A stretch of DNA of 64,000 bases. It comes from Halorarius litoreus. GTDB lineage: Archaea > Halobacteriota > Halobacteria > Halobacteriales > Haloarculaceae. The notes beneath the pieces are model-generated. The model was not told the DNA's origin. It saw only the letters and a list, made by a program, of their open reading frames with translations, and did no database searches. Position 1 is the stretch's first letter, and each line of letters starts with the position of its first letter. The translations under genes and the position numbers were made by a program. Below, one piece after another: positions 52,100 to 60,136 of this stretch. The DNA is taken from NCBI RefSeq assembly GCF_024362405.1, contig NZ_CP101454.1, positions 868,001 to 932,000 on the forward strand. Direction: 5' to 3'.

Positions 52100-53251
52100 T
52101 CACTCCGCGACTGCGTCTAGCCGCTCTCGCAGCTGCGCCTCCCGCTGTTCGAACTGGTCGGCCAGGTCGTGGACCTCCTCGCTGACCCGCTCGATCTGTG
52201 CGAGGCCACTCGCGGCGGCCAGGTGCTGTTGGTCGCCCTCCGACTCAGCCTCAACGCGCTGTTCGTAGCTCGTCTCCACGCGCTGGAGACTCGTCTCCAG
52301 ATTGAACAGCAGGTCGTTCGCGAGTCGCACGTACTGTTGTAGGGAACTCCCCTCCTTCCCGCGGAAGAAGTGCGTGAGTGCGTGGGTCGCCCCCGAGTGC
52401 AGCGTCCACATGTCGATGTCGAACGGGTCGGCCGCGTTCGCCCGGGCGTCCTCGGCAGCCCGCTCGGCCAGATACTCCGGGAACCCGAGCAGGTCGTAGA
52501 ACTCCGGCAGGTCGAATGGCATCTCGGTTAGGTCGACCGAGAGGTCCTGCGCATCGGCGATGAATCCGTGGAGATCGTTCGCGACGAGTTCGAGCTGGCC
52601 GAGCACGTCACGCCACCACTGCTCGAAATCCCCCACGTCGCCAACGTGCTTGACGACCTGCCGGTCGGTGAGCGAGCGAATCGAATTCGCGCATGCAGTG
52701 TCACGAGCGAACCCCTCGACGTACACCGCGTTGTTCCCGAAGAAGTCGTAGCCCGTCGTCACACCCATCGTGATCGGCTCGCGACGGTCGGGAAGCGTCA
52801 CATCGAGGCCGTCGAACATGATGTCCATGTGGACCTCGCCACCGCCGCGGTACTGTCTGACCTCGCCGAACACGAGTTCGGCCAGTGGTGTGTCGTCGAC
52901 CGTCTCTTCGCAGAGCACGTCCTCCAACGGTGCGTAAACGTCCGTTGGGTTGATCACCGCGTAATTGGACGTCGGCACGTGGAACAGCGGCTCTTCGTCT
53001 TGATCTCCGGCTTGGGTGATGAGCCGATTCGGCTCGACCAGAGCGTTGAACCGCTCTGTCTCGATCCACTCGTCCGTGTAGGGATTCTTGTACGCGACTT
53101 CAGTACTCGTCGCACGCGGAAGCGACCGAATTGCTTCGCTGAACGAGGTCGGGTCTGGTACGTCGTTGAGGTCCGTGTACCACGCCGGGAGGTCAGTGTC
53201 TGTGCGACCGTCGAGGCCAGCGAACGTGCTGGCGGTCTGCGGATCTTTCAT
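52100..53251 (-). CDS. Plasmid protein resembling DUF932 (phage/plasmid-like) family
   Basis: A 383-residue soluble acidic protein. The central region (FHVPTSNYAVINPTDVYAPL, then GEVRQYRGGGEVHMDIMFDG and GVTTGYDFFGNNAVYVEG) resembles the DUF932 family found on phages and plasmids. The C-terminal 80 residues form a coiled coil. Function unknown. ATG 53251 was chosen over a TTG at 53272 because it lies 11 bases from the leader hairpin with a GGAG motif between, matching the other copies. It is divergent from orc1. Confidence 0.6.
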   Translation of the reverse strand: MKDPQTASTFAGLDGRTDTDLPAWYTDLNDVPDPTSFSEAIRSLPRATSTEVAYKNPYTDEWIETERFNALVEPNRLITQAGDQDEEPLFHVPTSNYAVINPTDVYAPLEDVLCEETVDDTPLAELVFGEVRQYRGGGEVHMDIMFDGLDVTLPDRREPITMGVTTGYDFFGNNAVYVEGFARDTACANSIRSLTDRQVVKHVGDVGDFEQWWRDVLGQLELVANDLHGFIADAQDLSVDLTEMPFDLPEFYDLLGFPEYLAERAAEDARANAADPFDIDMWTLHSGATHALTHFFRGKEGSSLQQYVRLANDLLFNLETSLQRVETSYEQRVEAESEGDQQHLAAASGLAQIERVSEEVHDLADQFEQREAQLRERLDAVAE

Positions 53252-53314
53252 CGAGTACTCCGAAGGACGCAATCACTTCTGCGCCCCTCGCCCGTCAGGG
53301 GCAGATAAACTCTC
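53252..53314 (-). promoter_or_regulatory. Two-hairpin leader, copy E (DUF932-like gene)
   Basis: Transcript-direction GAGTTTATCT box, then hairpin 1 (53283-53302; GCCCCT/AGGGGC, loop GACGGGCG). Hairpin 2 (53263-53288; AGGGGCGCA/TGCGTCCTT, nine pairs including two G-U, loop GAAGTGAT) shares the 3' arm. A GGAG motif follows; hairpin 2 ends 11 bases before the ATG. Confidence 0.7.
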
Positions 53315-53419
53315 CTTGAGCGACACTGCAGGACCGCGGTACATTGGCAGCGCCTCCAGTGGGCCGGCAACCCATTGATCTCTACATCTGTCGCTGCTGA
53401 TATGCACCGGAACCGATTC

Positions 53420-53458
53420 AACCCGGAAACCCGGAAGCGATCCCCTTCCGCTTATATC
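53420..53458 (+). promoter_or_regulatory. Tandem-repeat box and TATA of orc1 (copy 1 of 3)
   Basis: AACCCGGAAACCCGGAAG (53420-53437) is a tandem of AACCCGGA. About 12 bases further is CTTATATC, a strong TATA element, then GTG start 53491. The same box and spacing occur at 54503 and 57621. Confidence 0.65.
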
Positions 53459-53490
53459 GACTCGCTGGTATAGGGGTGCGTAACTGAATC

Positions 53491-54498
53491 GTGCTCCACA
53501 ATGCTCGCGCTCTTGACGCTGATTGGGTCCCCGGGGACATCGTCCACCGGAACGTCGAGAAGAATCGACTTCGCGATGCCCTCGAACCCGTCCTCGACGG
53601 CGAGAAACCCCAGGATCTCCTCATCGACGGCCCCTCGGGCGCGGGCAAGACCTGTCTCGCACGATACACCACAGAGCGGCTACAGGAACAGGCGCTCGGT
53701 GTCGAGACGAAGCACGTCGACTGCTGGAATCACTCCAAACGCTTCCGTGTTCTGCTCGACCTGCTCGATGGGGTCGCACCCACGCACGATATCCACCGGA
53801 ATACGCCACAGGATGAGATGTTGGCACGGCTCGAAACCCTCGACCGTCCCTACGTTGTCATCCTCGACGAAGTCGACCAGCTCGAGGACAAGAACCTCCT
53901 TCGCGAACTCTGGTCCATCCCAGAAATCACGATGATCCTCATCGCCAATCGTGAGGCAGATATCCTCGATACGCTCGACGAACGCGTGCGCTCACGGCTT
54001 CGTGGTTCCGTGCGAGTTCACTTCGGCCGCTACACACAGGACGAACTCGTTGCGATTCTCCGGGCTCGTGCAGATGCTGGACTTCGCCCCGGAACGATCT
54101 CCTCTCAACAGTTGGAACACATCGCGGACGCAGCCGCGGGAAACGCTCGCGACGCGATTATCTTCCTTCGGCAGGCCGCCCAGGAGGCAGACTGGGATGG
54201 TGCAACCGAAATCACGGATAGTCACATCCACTCGGCCATTCCCGAGGCCAAAGACAACCTCCGCCAGCGGAGTCTCGACAAGCTCACCGACGACCAGCGG
54301 CTCGTCTACGATATTCTGCTTGAGCACGGATCCCTCATGCCGAAGGATGTCTATGCAAAGTACGAACAGCGGGCCGACGAGCCGAAGACGAATCGGACCG
54401 TGCGGAAGTACCTGAGCAAGCTTGATCACTACGGGCTCGTCGAGAGTGAGGGTGACGGCCCCAGCCGGCGGTATCACCCGAACCAGGCCCGCAGCTAA
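53491..54498 (+). CDS. Orc1/Cdc6-family replication initiator
   Basis: A 335-residue AAA+ initiator. Walker A GPSGAGKT (47-54), Walker B VILDEVDQ (Asp126/Glu127), sensor-type IANREADILDTLDERV and a C-terminal winged helix (KYLSKLDHYGLVESEG) are all present. It is shorter than chromosomal Orc1 proteins, as plasmid versions often are. The start is GTG at 53491; the ATG at 53501 is in another frame. It should recognise an origin, probably in the divergent intergenic region or near the tandem AACCCGGA boxes. Confidence 0.9.
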   Translation: MLHNARALDADWVPGDIVHRNVEKNRLRDALEPVLDGEKPQDLLIDGPSGAGKTCLARYTTERLQEQALGVETKHVDCWNHSKRFRVLLDLLDGVAPTHDIHRNTPQDEMLARLETLDRPYVVILDEVDQLEDKNLLRELWSIPEITMILIANREADILDTLDERVRSRLRGSVRVHFGRYTQDELVAILRARADAGLRPGTISSQQLEHIADAAAGNARDAIIFLRQAAQEADWDGATEITDSHIHSAIPEAKDNLRQRSLDKLTDDQRLVYDILLEHGSLMPKDVYAKYEQRADEPKTNRTVRKYLSKLDHYGLVESEGDGPSRRYHPNQARS

Positions 54499-54502
54499 TT
54501 CC

Positions 54503-54540
54503 AACCCGGAAACCCGGAAGGCCACAGTCCGCTACTATCC
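54503..54540 (+). promoter_or_regulatory. Tandem-repeat box and TATA of the RadA-like/polB operon (copy 2 of 3)
   Basis: AACCCGGAAACCCGGAAG at 54503-54520, then after about 12 bases a TACTATCC element; the ATG at 54564 lies ~28 bases further, predicting a leaderless transcript. The box begins four bases after the orc1 stop. Confidence 0.65.
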
Positions 54541-54563
54541 GCCTCGCCAGTGTGTCGTCGCTC

Positions 54564-55247
54564 ATGACACCGCAACTCCGATCTGGCTCAACGCCTGGCA
54601 TGGCCATTCCAGACCTCGGTCCTGGCGTGACCTGTTTGTCCACGTCGAGCCCGCACTCGGTTGGTTTCCACCATCTCGTCCTCGATACCCTTTCGTCGAG
54701 CGGGATGGCCTACTGGGTCGACAGCCGGAACGTGGCGAGTACCTACACGCTGTACGAACTCGCTCGCCACGATCGCGTGCTTTCCGGGTTGCGTATCGCC
54801 CGGGCGTTCACCGCGTATCAGCACTTCGCGCTGTGTCGTGAGCTGCTGCACGCCGTGACCCCCCGGACCGAACTCGTCTGTCTCCCGAATCTGACCAGCC
54901 TCTATCGCGACGATGACGTTCCCGAGCACGAACGCGAGACGTTCCTCGATACCGTCCTCCGTGGGCTCGTCGGCCTCGCCGATACCTACGACGTGCCCGT
55001 ACTCGTCTCGACAGCATACGACGACGATCTCGCCAACCAATTGCGAACAAGTGCCGACCGAACACTTCGGTGTGACCGCACGCAGTTCGGGCTTCGCTAC
55101 GAGGGCGACGATGTCGAGACGACCGTGTATCGAGATGGCGCGTACTGGCAGACGACCATCCCCTATTGGGTCGACCTCTACGGTGCCGTCGACGAGACGT
55201 CGCTCGTCGAGGCGGCGACCGCTGCCGAGTTCGCGGGGGTCGTCTGA
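54564..55247 (+). CDS. RadA/RecA-fold protein without a Walker A motif
   Basis: A 227-residue protein whose order of elements resembles RadA/RadB or KaiC-like ATPases: IPDLGPGVTCLSTSSP, a helix, MAYWVDSRNVASTYTLYELA, then LSGLRIARAFTAYQHFALC, typical of recombinase L-regions. The P-loop position reads TSSPHSVGF, lacking GKT/S, so ATP hydrolysis is unlikely. A beta-strand with LVCLPNLTSLY replaces Walker B. Translationally coupled (TGATG) to a small gene and then a B-family polymerase, suggesting a polymerase or repair accessory. ATG 54564 fits the upstream TATA. Confidence 0.6.
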   Translation: MTPQLRSGSTPGMAIPDLGPGVTCLSTSSPHSVGFHHLVLDTLSSSGMAYWVDSRNVASTYTLYELARHDRVLSGLRIARAFTAYQHFALCRELLHAVTPRTELVCLPNLTSLYRDDDVPEHERETFLDTVLRGLVGLADTYDVPVLVSTAYDDDLANQLRTSADRTLRCDRTQFGLRYEGDDVETTVYRDGAYWQTTIPYWVDLYGAVDETSLVEAATAAEFAGVV

Positions 55248-55519
55248 TGGGGCGCACGAACCCGACCTATCGCCGATATCTTCAGCACCAACGGGAGGGG
55301 TGGAGCGAGTTCAGACGCGCACTCCGTTTCGAGTCGAAGCAGGATTTCGATGCCGTACTGGAGTACGCCGAGCGATACGCCGATGCCGCGGGCTATCTCA
55401 ACCGGGCCGACCCCGAGACGGCGATGGTGCTCTCGATGCTCGTCGGGCTCGAAGCCGAGCGCCGCGCACTGGCAGAGCGCCTGGCGACGCTGGAGGAGGA
55501 TGTCGCTGCTGACCGTTGA
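55247..55519 (+). CDS. Small conserved protein between RadA-like and polymerase genes
   Basis: A 90-residue, probably all-helical protein beginning MGRTNPTYRRYLQHQREGW and ending in a Leu/Glu coiled coil (LEAERRALAERLATLEED). I have seen similar short haloarchaeal proteins beside polymerase genes but know no function. Its start overlaps the previous stop by one base and its end overlaps the polymerase start by 20 bases, so the three are one translational unit. Confidence 0.65.
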   Translation: MGRTNPTYRRYLQHQREGWSEFRRALRFESKQDFDAVLEYAERYADAAGYLNRADPETAMVLSMLVGLEAERRALAERLATLEEDVAADR

Positions 55520-57614
55520 GGTCCGCGGTGACGGCGTCGTCGAGTGGCACGCAACCGCCGATGGTGTCGTGACGCGACGGAACACTACGTACCGACCGAC
55601 TGTGTACGTCGGCGGGCCGACCGCTGCACTTGCTGACCTGGAGACGATGATACTCGACGACCCGAAGGTCGTCACAACGGGCAGCGAACAGCAGTATCGC
55701 ACGCTCGCGGCCGATGACCGCTCGGATGTCCTCCGGGTTGATCTTGAGAGGGTAGGCGAGATCCGAACGTTCGCCCATGAGGTTCGACACCACTACGAAC
55801 CGCAGGCCTTCCAGCCGGCGACGTTCTCCCTCTACAACGTCGACTTCTCGCCGCAGTTCCGCTACTGTCTCGAGACCAGAACGCGACCGGTTCCCGCACG
55901 TGAGTTGCGGCTGCTCGAACTCACGCTCCCCGAACAGCATCTCGCAGCCGAGGCGGTCGACCAGCTACGACTCGATGGGGACCCCATCGCAGGAAATACG
56001 GCGGTCGTGCTTCGGGTAGTTCGAGAGCGGCTTCGAAGCCACGACCCCGATGTACTGCTCCTGTCGTCGGCACAACTGGTGCCGCTACTCCACGAGACTG
56101 CCGCGTCGGTGGGCGTGGAGCCGTTCCATCTCGGACGGGGGCCGGGCTACCAGCAACTCGCCGGGACGAGCACGTTCGAGAGTTACGGCCGGGTCGGCCA
56201 CTCTCCGGCTCGCTTCGCAGTTCCCGGGCGGGCGCTCATCGACCGCTCGAACAGTTTCATGCTCGCCCGTGGTGGGCTGCCGGGCATCCTCGACCTCGTC
56301 GAGCGGTCGTGGAAGCCGATACAGGAGACGGCGTGGGGCTCTATCGGGAACATCCTCACTGCGATTCAGATACGCGAGGCGATGTCGCGAGACGTGCTCG
56401 TGCCGTGGAACAAGTGGGACGCCGAGGCGTTCAAAACCGTCGAGCAACTCCACGCTGCCGATCGGGGTGGCTACATCTTTTCGCCGGAGGTGGGTGTTCA
56501 CGAGGATGTGTCCGAGGTCGATTTCGCCAGTCTCTATCCGACCATCATGTGCGAGTTCAACATCTCGCCCGAGACCGTCGATTGCGACTGTCACGACGGC
56601 GAGGACGTGCCGGGACTCGGCTACAGTCTGTGTGACGAGCGGGGATTCTTGCCCGATGTACTGCGACCGATTATCGACGACCGGGCGGCGTTAAAGGAGC
56701 GAATCGCTGCGGCTGACGACCCTTCGGAAGTCACACGATTAGAGGGCCGGTCGGATGCCCTGAAGTGGATTCTCGTCTCGTGTTTCGGGTATCAGGGATA
56801 TCGTAACGCGAAGTTCGGGCGTATCGAGTGCCACGAGGCAATCAACGCCTTCGCCCGCGAGATTATGCTCGACGCGAAGGACCGGCTCGAAGCCGGTGGG
56901 TGGCGTGTCATCCATGGCATCGTCGACTCGCTGTGGGTGACGCCACGTGAGGCGTCACCGGAGCCGCTCGCCGATATCTGTGTGGACATCTCCGAGTCGG
57001 TTGGCATCCGACTCGAACACGAGAACGACTTCGAGTGGGTTGCGTTCGTTCCCAAGCGGGACTCCGAGGCCGGAGCGCTGACGAAATACTTCGGGAAGGT
57101 CGCAGGACGCGACGAGTACAAATTCCGGGGGATCGAGACCCGCCAGCGGTCGACGCCCGACTACATCGCCACCGTACAGGAGCGACTGGTCGAGACGTAC
57201 GACCGGACTCGGGACCCCGAGGCCGTGGTCGAGGAGCTCCAGTTGGCACTCACCGTGCTTCGACGTGGTGATGTCGACCCGTCCGAGCTGGTATGTCGAG
57301 CCCGTACCTCGAAGCCGCTTGAGGCGTACACCCAGCGAACGTTGACCGTGGCAGCGTTACTCCGGGCTCGACACCTCGGTATCGAGCGATCGCCTGGGCA
57401 AGACGTGACGTACGTGGTGGCTGACGACGATGCACGTGGTCGCTACCGGGTCCGACTTCCGTTCGAAGCGCTCGAAGAGTACGATGCCGAGTATTACGCC
57501 ACGGAGCTGATTCGTGCGGCGACGAGCGTGCTCTCGCCGATGGGGTACGACGAGGCACGTGTACGGCGAGCACTCAGAGAGACGACTGACCGAACGCTCG
57601 GGTCGTTCACCTGA
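55500..57614 (+). CDS. B-family DNA polymerase of the mobile replicon (motif C altered)
   Basis: A 704-residue type B polymerase. Motif A is DFASLYPTIM (Asp341), motif B ALKWILVSCFGYQGYRNAKF, and motif C reads HGIVDSLW with Asp476 but Ile474 where the usual first Asp of D-T-D stands. The exonuclease half keeps the GRVGHSPARFAVPGR region, but the ExoI site reads NVDFSPQF, without a D-x-E pair. So proofreading may be lost and catalysis altered. ATG 55500 gives the usual MSLLTVEVRGDG start. Probably a translesion or replicon polymerase. Confidence 0.85.
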   Translation: MSLLTVEVRGDGVVEWHATADGVVTRRNTTYRPTVYVGGPTAALADLETMILDDPKVVTTGSEQQYRTLAADDRSDVLRVDLERVGEIRTFAHEVRHHYEPQAFQPATFSLYNVDFSPQFRYCLETRTRPVPARELRLLELTLPEQHLAAEAVDQLRLDGDPIAGNTAVVLRVVRERLRSHDPDVLLLSSAQLVPLLHETAASVGVEPFHLGRGPGYQQLAGTSTFESYGRVGHSPARFAVPGRALIDRSNSFMLARGGLPGILDLVERSWKPIQETAWGSIGNILTAIQIREAMSRDVLVPWNKWDAEAFKTVEQLHAADRGGYIFSPEVGVHEDVSEVDFASLYPTIMCEFNISPETVDCDCHDGEDVPGLGYSLCDERGFLPDVLRPIIDDRAALKERIAAADDPSEVTRLEGRSDALKWILVSCFGYQGYRNAKFGRIECHEAINAFAREIMLDAKDRLEAGGWRVIHGIVDSLWVTPREASPEPLADICVDISESVGIRLEHENDFEWVAFVPKRDSEAGALTKYFGKVAGRDEYKFRGIETRQRSTPDYIATVQERLVETYDRTRDPEAVVEELQLALTVLRRGDVDPSELVCRARTSKPLEAYTQRTLTVAALLRARHLGIERSPGQDVTYVVADDDARGRYRVRLPFEALEEYDAEYYATELIRAATSVLSPMGYDEARVRRALRETTDRTLGSFT

Positions 57615-57620
57615 TGTTGT

Positions 57621-57660
57621 AACCCGGAAACCCGGAAGCCAGCGACCGAGTGCTATGTAC
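57621..57660 (+). promoter_or_regulatory. Tandem-repeat box and TATA of the small winged-helix gene (copy 3 of 3)
   Basis: AACCCGGAAACCCGGAAG at 57621-57638, a GCTATGTAC element about 13 bases later, and the ATG at 57682 another ~27 bases on. The layout is the same as at orc1 and the RadA-like gene and decides the start codon of the following gene. Confidence 0.65.
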
Positions 57661-57681
57661 GAACCCTGCGACGCTTCGTGT

Positions 57682-57981
57682 ATGGGAGTGACCCCAACCA
57701 ACCGACCTGTCGGTCGTGGAATCGAGAAGCTCGCAATCGGCCGCGTACTCGACCATCTGCATCAAGAACGGTCGCGCGGTCGCGGCACGTTTCCACTCTC
57801 CGAGATTGCCGAGGCGACAGCGATGAACCCCAGCACAGTCGCGGCGGTGATGAGATTCCTCGAGGACACCGGCCCGTTTTACGTCGAACGCGCACCGATC
57901 TCGGAGATTGCCTGGAACGTTCGCGGGTCGCCATACGAATTGGACGGGTGGGAGTCCGACGCCTGGAACGTCCCCGAGTAA
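57682..57981 (+). CDS. Small winged-helix DNA-binding protein
   Basis: A 99-residue protein. After MGVTPTNRPVGRGIEKL comes a helix-turn-helix (FPLSEIAEATAMNPSTVAAV, then MRFLEDTGPFYVERA) with an acidic C-terminus. It resembles plasmid copy-control or PhiH1-like repressors in size. It carries the same promoter box as orc1, so it may be the regulator that binds AACCCGGA repeats and controls itself plus the replication genes (inference). ATG 57682 predicts a leaderless transcript. Confidence 0.65.
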   Translation: MGVTPTNRPVGRGIEKLAIGRVLDHLHQERSRGRGTFPLSEIAEATAMNPSTVAAVMRFLEDTGPFYVERAPISEIAWNVRGSPYELDGWESDAWNVPE

Positions 57982-58061
57982 CCCGGTGTTGCACTCTATG
58001 CCCCTCACTATCGAAAAGGGCGTTATCAACGTCGGCTTCGAGACAGCGACTGGTGCGTTAG

Positions 58062-58295
58062 TTACTCCCCGTATCGCCTGTCGAACGTCTCGGTTGCCTC
58101 CTCGCGAGTAGTACGTCTGTCGCCCGACCAACGGGTCGCCGTCGACTGCCCCCAGTTGCAACCGTCACGGGCGTTCAGACAGTCGAACCAGTACTTCTCT
58201 CTCGTGCCCTCGTCTTTGCAGACCGCGTCAACGGCTGCACCACAGGCGGGACATTCGCGATTCTCCAGTCGGATGTATCGGTAGTTCGTCGGCAT
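58062..58295 (-). CDS. Small zinc-ribbon protein (77 aa)
   Basis: A 77-residue protein. The N-terminal half is a zinc ribbon (ENRECPACGAAVDAVCKDEG, then FDCLNARDGCNW) and the C-terminus is charged (RRTTREEATETFDRRYGE). Such proteins are common on haloarchaeal plasmids; role unknown. ATG 58295 lies 7 bases after the second hairpin of leader F. It is divergent from the MBL lipoprotein gene. Confidence 0.7.
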   Translation of the reverse strand: MPTNYRYIRLENRECPACGAAVDAVCKDEGTREKYWFDCLNARDGCNWGQSTATRWSGDRRTTREEATETFDRRYGE

Positions 58296-58352
58296 CGTGT
58301 CGCGAGGAGCGAATGGATGTCGTCCCTCGCCCGTCAGGGGCCGACAAACTCC
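58296..58352 (-). promoter_or_regulatory. Two-hairpin leader, copy F (zinc-ribbon protein)
   Basis: Transcript-direction GAGTTTGTCG box, then hairpin 1 (58319-58345; GTCG/CGAC outer arms, small internal loop, CCCT/AGGG inner arms, loop GACGGGCG). Hairpin 2 (58303-58329; CGAGGGACG/CGCTCCTCG, one mismatch and one G-U) reuses the 3' arm and ends 7 bases before the ATG. Confidence 0.6.
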
Positions 58353-58421
58353 CCCGGAGTGCGCCTGCAATGGCAGGCATCTACACTCTTGTCGGCTTCC
58401 GTCGAACGACACGTATCCGTG

Positions 58422-59843
58422 ATGAATCGAATCTCCGTGGCACTCCTCCTCGCGGTTCTCGTCGTACTCGCAGGGTGCGCCGGCGTCGCACCGCCTGTGG
58501 CGACTGAATCGCCTGCTGGCACTGCTTCCACCCCGATTGCGACCGACTCTGTACCCTCCTCGACACCAACTGACGGGACCCTCCAGGTCCAATTCATCAA
58601 CGTCGGGCAATCCGTGAGTACGCTCATCGTTGGGCCAACGGGGGAGACGATGCTCATCGACACGGGCCACTTCAACGACGACGGCGAGTTCGTCCTCCAG
58701 TATCTCGACCAGCAGGGAATCGACCGCATCGACTATCTCGTCACCTCACACAGCGACGCCGACCACATCGGTGGGAACGCCGCGGTCATCAACTACTATG
58801 AAACCGAGAAGGACGGTATCGGCGCGATCTACGACCCCGGGATCGCCGCCAGCACCCAGACGTTCGACGAGTACCTGGACGCTGTCGAGAAACACGACGT
58901 CACGCTGTTCTCCACGCGGGAGGGCGACTCGATTCCATTTGAGGGCGTCGATGTCCAGGTGATGGGCCCGCCCGAGCCGTATCTCGAGAACGAGGCTCGC
59001 AACGAGAACAGCATCGTCCTCAAGCTCACGTACGGGCAGACGAGTTTCCTGTTCACGGGTGACGCCGAAGACGACCAAGAGCAGTACCTCGTCGAGAACT
59101 ACGGCTCACAGCTTCGGTCGACCGTGATGAAAGCCGGTCACCACGGCTCGTCGAGTTCGACGAGTGGGGAGCTGCTCGATGTCGTTCAACCACAGGCCGT
59201 CATCATCTCGAGTGCCTATGACTCGCAGTTCGGTCACCCGACCGAAGAGATGCTCGGGAGGTTGACCGAGCGCTCGATTCCTGCGTACTGGACGGCCACC
59301 CATGGGAACATCGTGCTCGTTAGCAACGGCGAAGAAGTATCGATTCGGACGCAGCGTGATGCACCCACTGCGCCGGCGTCGATTCGCGAGGCCGAGGAAA
59401 TCGAACCGGGGACGACTGGTGGCGTCTCTGAACGAGCTCGTATCGGAGGGGCACCGCAACCAACGGACGAGCAGACGGCGGTCGCTGACGGCGGAACGGA
59501 GACCGGAGCGGGTGAATTAGCGCTGGTCCAGGTCAACGCTGACGCCGAGGGGGACGATCGCGAGAACCTCAACGACGAGTACGTCGTGTTCGAAAACACG
59601 GGCTCCGGTGCGTTGGATCTCTCGGGGTGGACGGTGATGGATGCGGCTGGTGCCGAGTACACGTTCCCCGACGGCTACTCGCTCGCTGCTGGAGCGACAG
59701 TGACGCTCCACACCGGCAGTGGGACGGATTCGGCGTCGGATCTGTACTGGGGATCGGGCTCGCCGGTGTGGAACAACGGCGGGGATACAGTCATCGTGAC
59801 GAACGCTCAAGGTGATACGGTGCTAGAAGAGGAGTACGCATGA
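58422..59843 (+). CDS. Metallo-beta-lactamase-fold lipoprotein with C-terminal lamin-tail domain (ComEC-C-like)
   Basis: A 473-residue exported protein with lipobox LAGC (Cys19), a Thr/Pro linker, an MBL domain (VQFINVGQSVSTLI, HSDADH at 110-115, LLFTGD-type SFLFTGDAEDD, AGHHGSSSST) as in the C-terminal part of ComEC, a linker and a lamin-tail domain (YVVFENTGSGALDLSGWTV). MBL domains of this clade are nucleases or phosphodiesterases. On the cell surface it could degrade extracellular DNA or shield against it. It overlaps the DUF3006-like gene by four bases. A known combination in haloarchaea. Confidence 0.82.
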   Translation: MNRISVALLLAVLVVLAGCAGVAPPVATESPAGTASTPIATDSVPSSTPTDGTLQVQFINVGQSVSTLIVGPTGETMLIDTGHFNDDGEFVLQYLDQQGIDRIDYLVTSHSDADHIGGNAAVINYYETEKDGIGAIYDPGIAASTQTFDEYLDAVEKHDVTLFSTREGDSIPFEGVDVQVMGPPEPYLENEARNENSIVLKLTYGQTSFLFTGDAEDDQEQYLVENYGSQLRSTVMKAGHHGSSSSTSGELLDVVQPQAVIISSAYDSQFGHPTEEMLGRLTERSIPAYWTATHGNIVLVSNGEEVSIRTQRDAPTAPASIREAEEIEPGTTGGVSERARIGGAPQPTDEQTAVADGGTETGAGELALVQVNADAEGDDRENLNDEYVVFENTGSGALDLSGWTVMDAAGAEYTFPDGYSLAAGATVTLHTGSGTDSASDLYWGSGSPVWNNGGDTVIVTNAQGDTVLEEEYA

Positions 59844-60136
59844 CTTCCATCGAGCTCGTCGACGGGACGTACACCGCGGTCGTAGATTCGGTCGAAGACG
59901 GGCTCGCGACGATCTTTTTCGAGCATCAGGGCGAGGAGATCGCGAGTGGGGTGTTCGACGCAGAGGTGCTTCCCGAGGAGGGCCGACACGCGGATGCGAT
60001 TTTGACTGTGGTGGTTGTCGAGGGTGAATTCGAAGAGTGGGGCTATCGGGAGGTCGAGACTGAGGAACGCCACGAAGAGGCACAGAGTCGGTTCGATCGG
60101 CTGTCGAGGCGCCCGCCGTCTAACGACGAGAGCTAA
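59840..60136 (+). CDS. DUF3006-like protein
   Basis: A 98-residue acidic protein: YTAVVDSVEDGLATIFFEHQ, GVFDAEVLPEEGRHADAILT. This is the DUF3006 pattern, a small beta-barrel often encoded right after ComEC-like MBL proteins in bacteria and archaea. The start overlaps the MBL lipoprotein stop (ATGA). It lacks a signal peptide. Function unknown. Confidence 0.7.
   Translation: MTSIELVDGTYTAVVDSVEDGLATIFFEHQGEEIASGVFDAEVLPEEGRHADAILTVVVVEGEFEEWGYREVETEERHEEAQSRFDRLSRRPPSNDES

Noticed and set aside
39116..58352. The ACGGG-loop hairpins read as simple transcription terminators
   Set aside because: They lie 5' of start codons at fixed distance, lack a following T-run in transcript direction and have a competing second hairpin.
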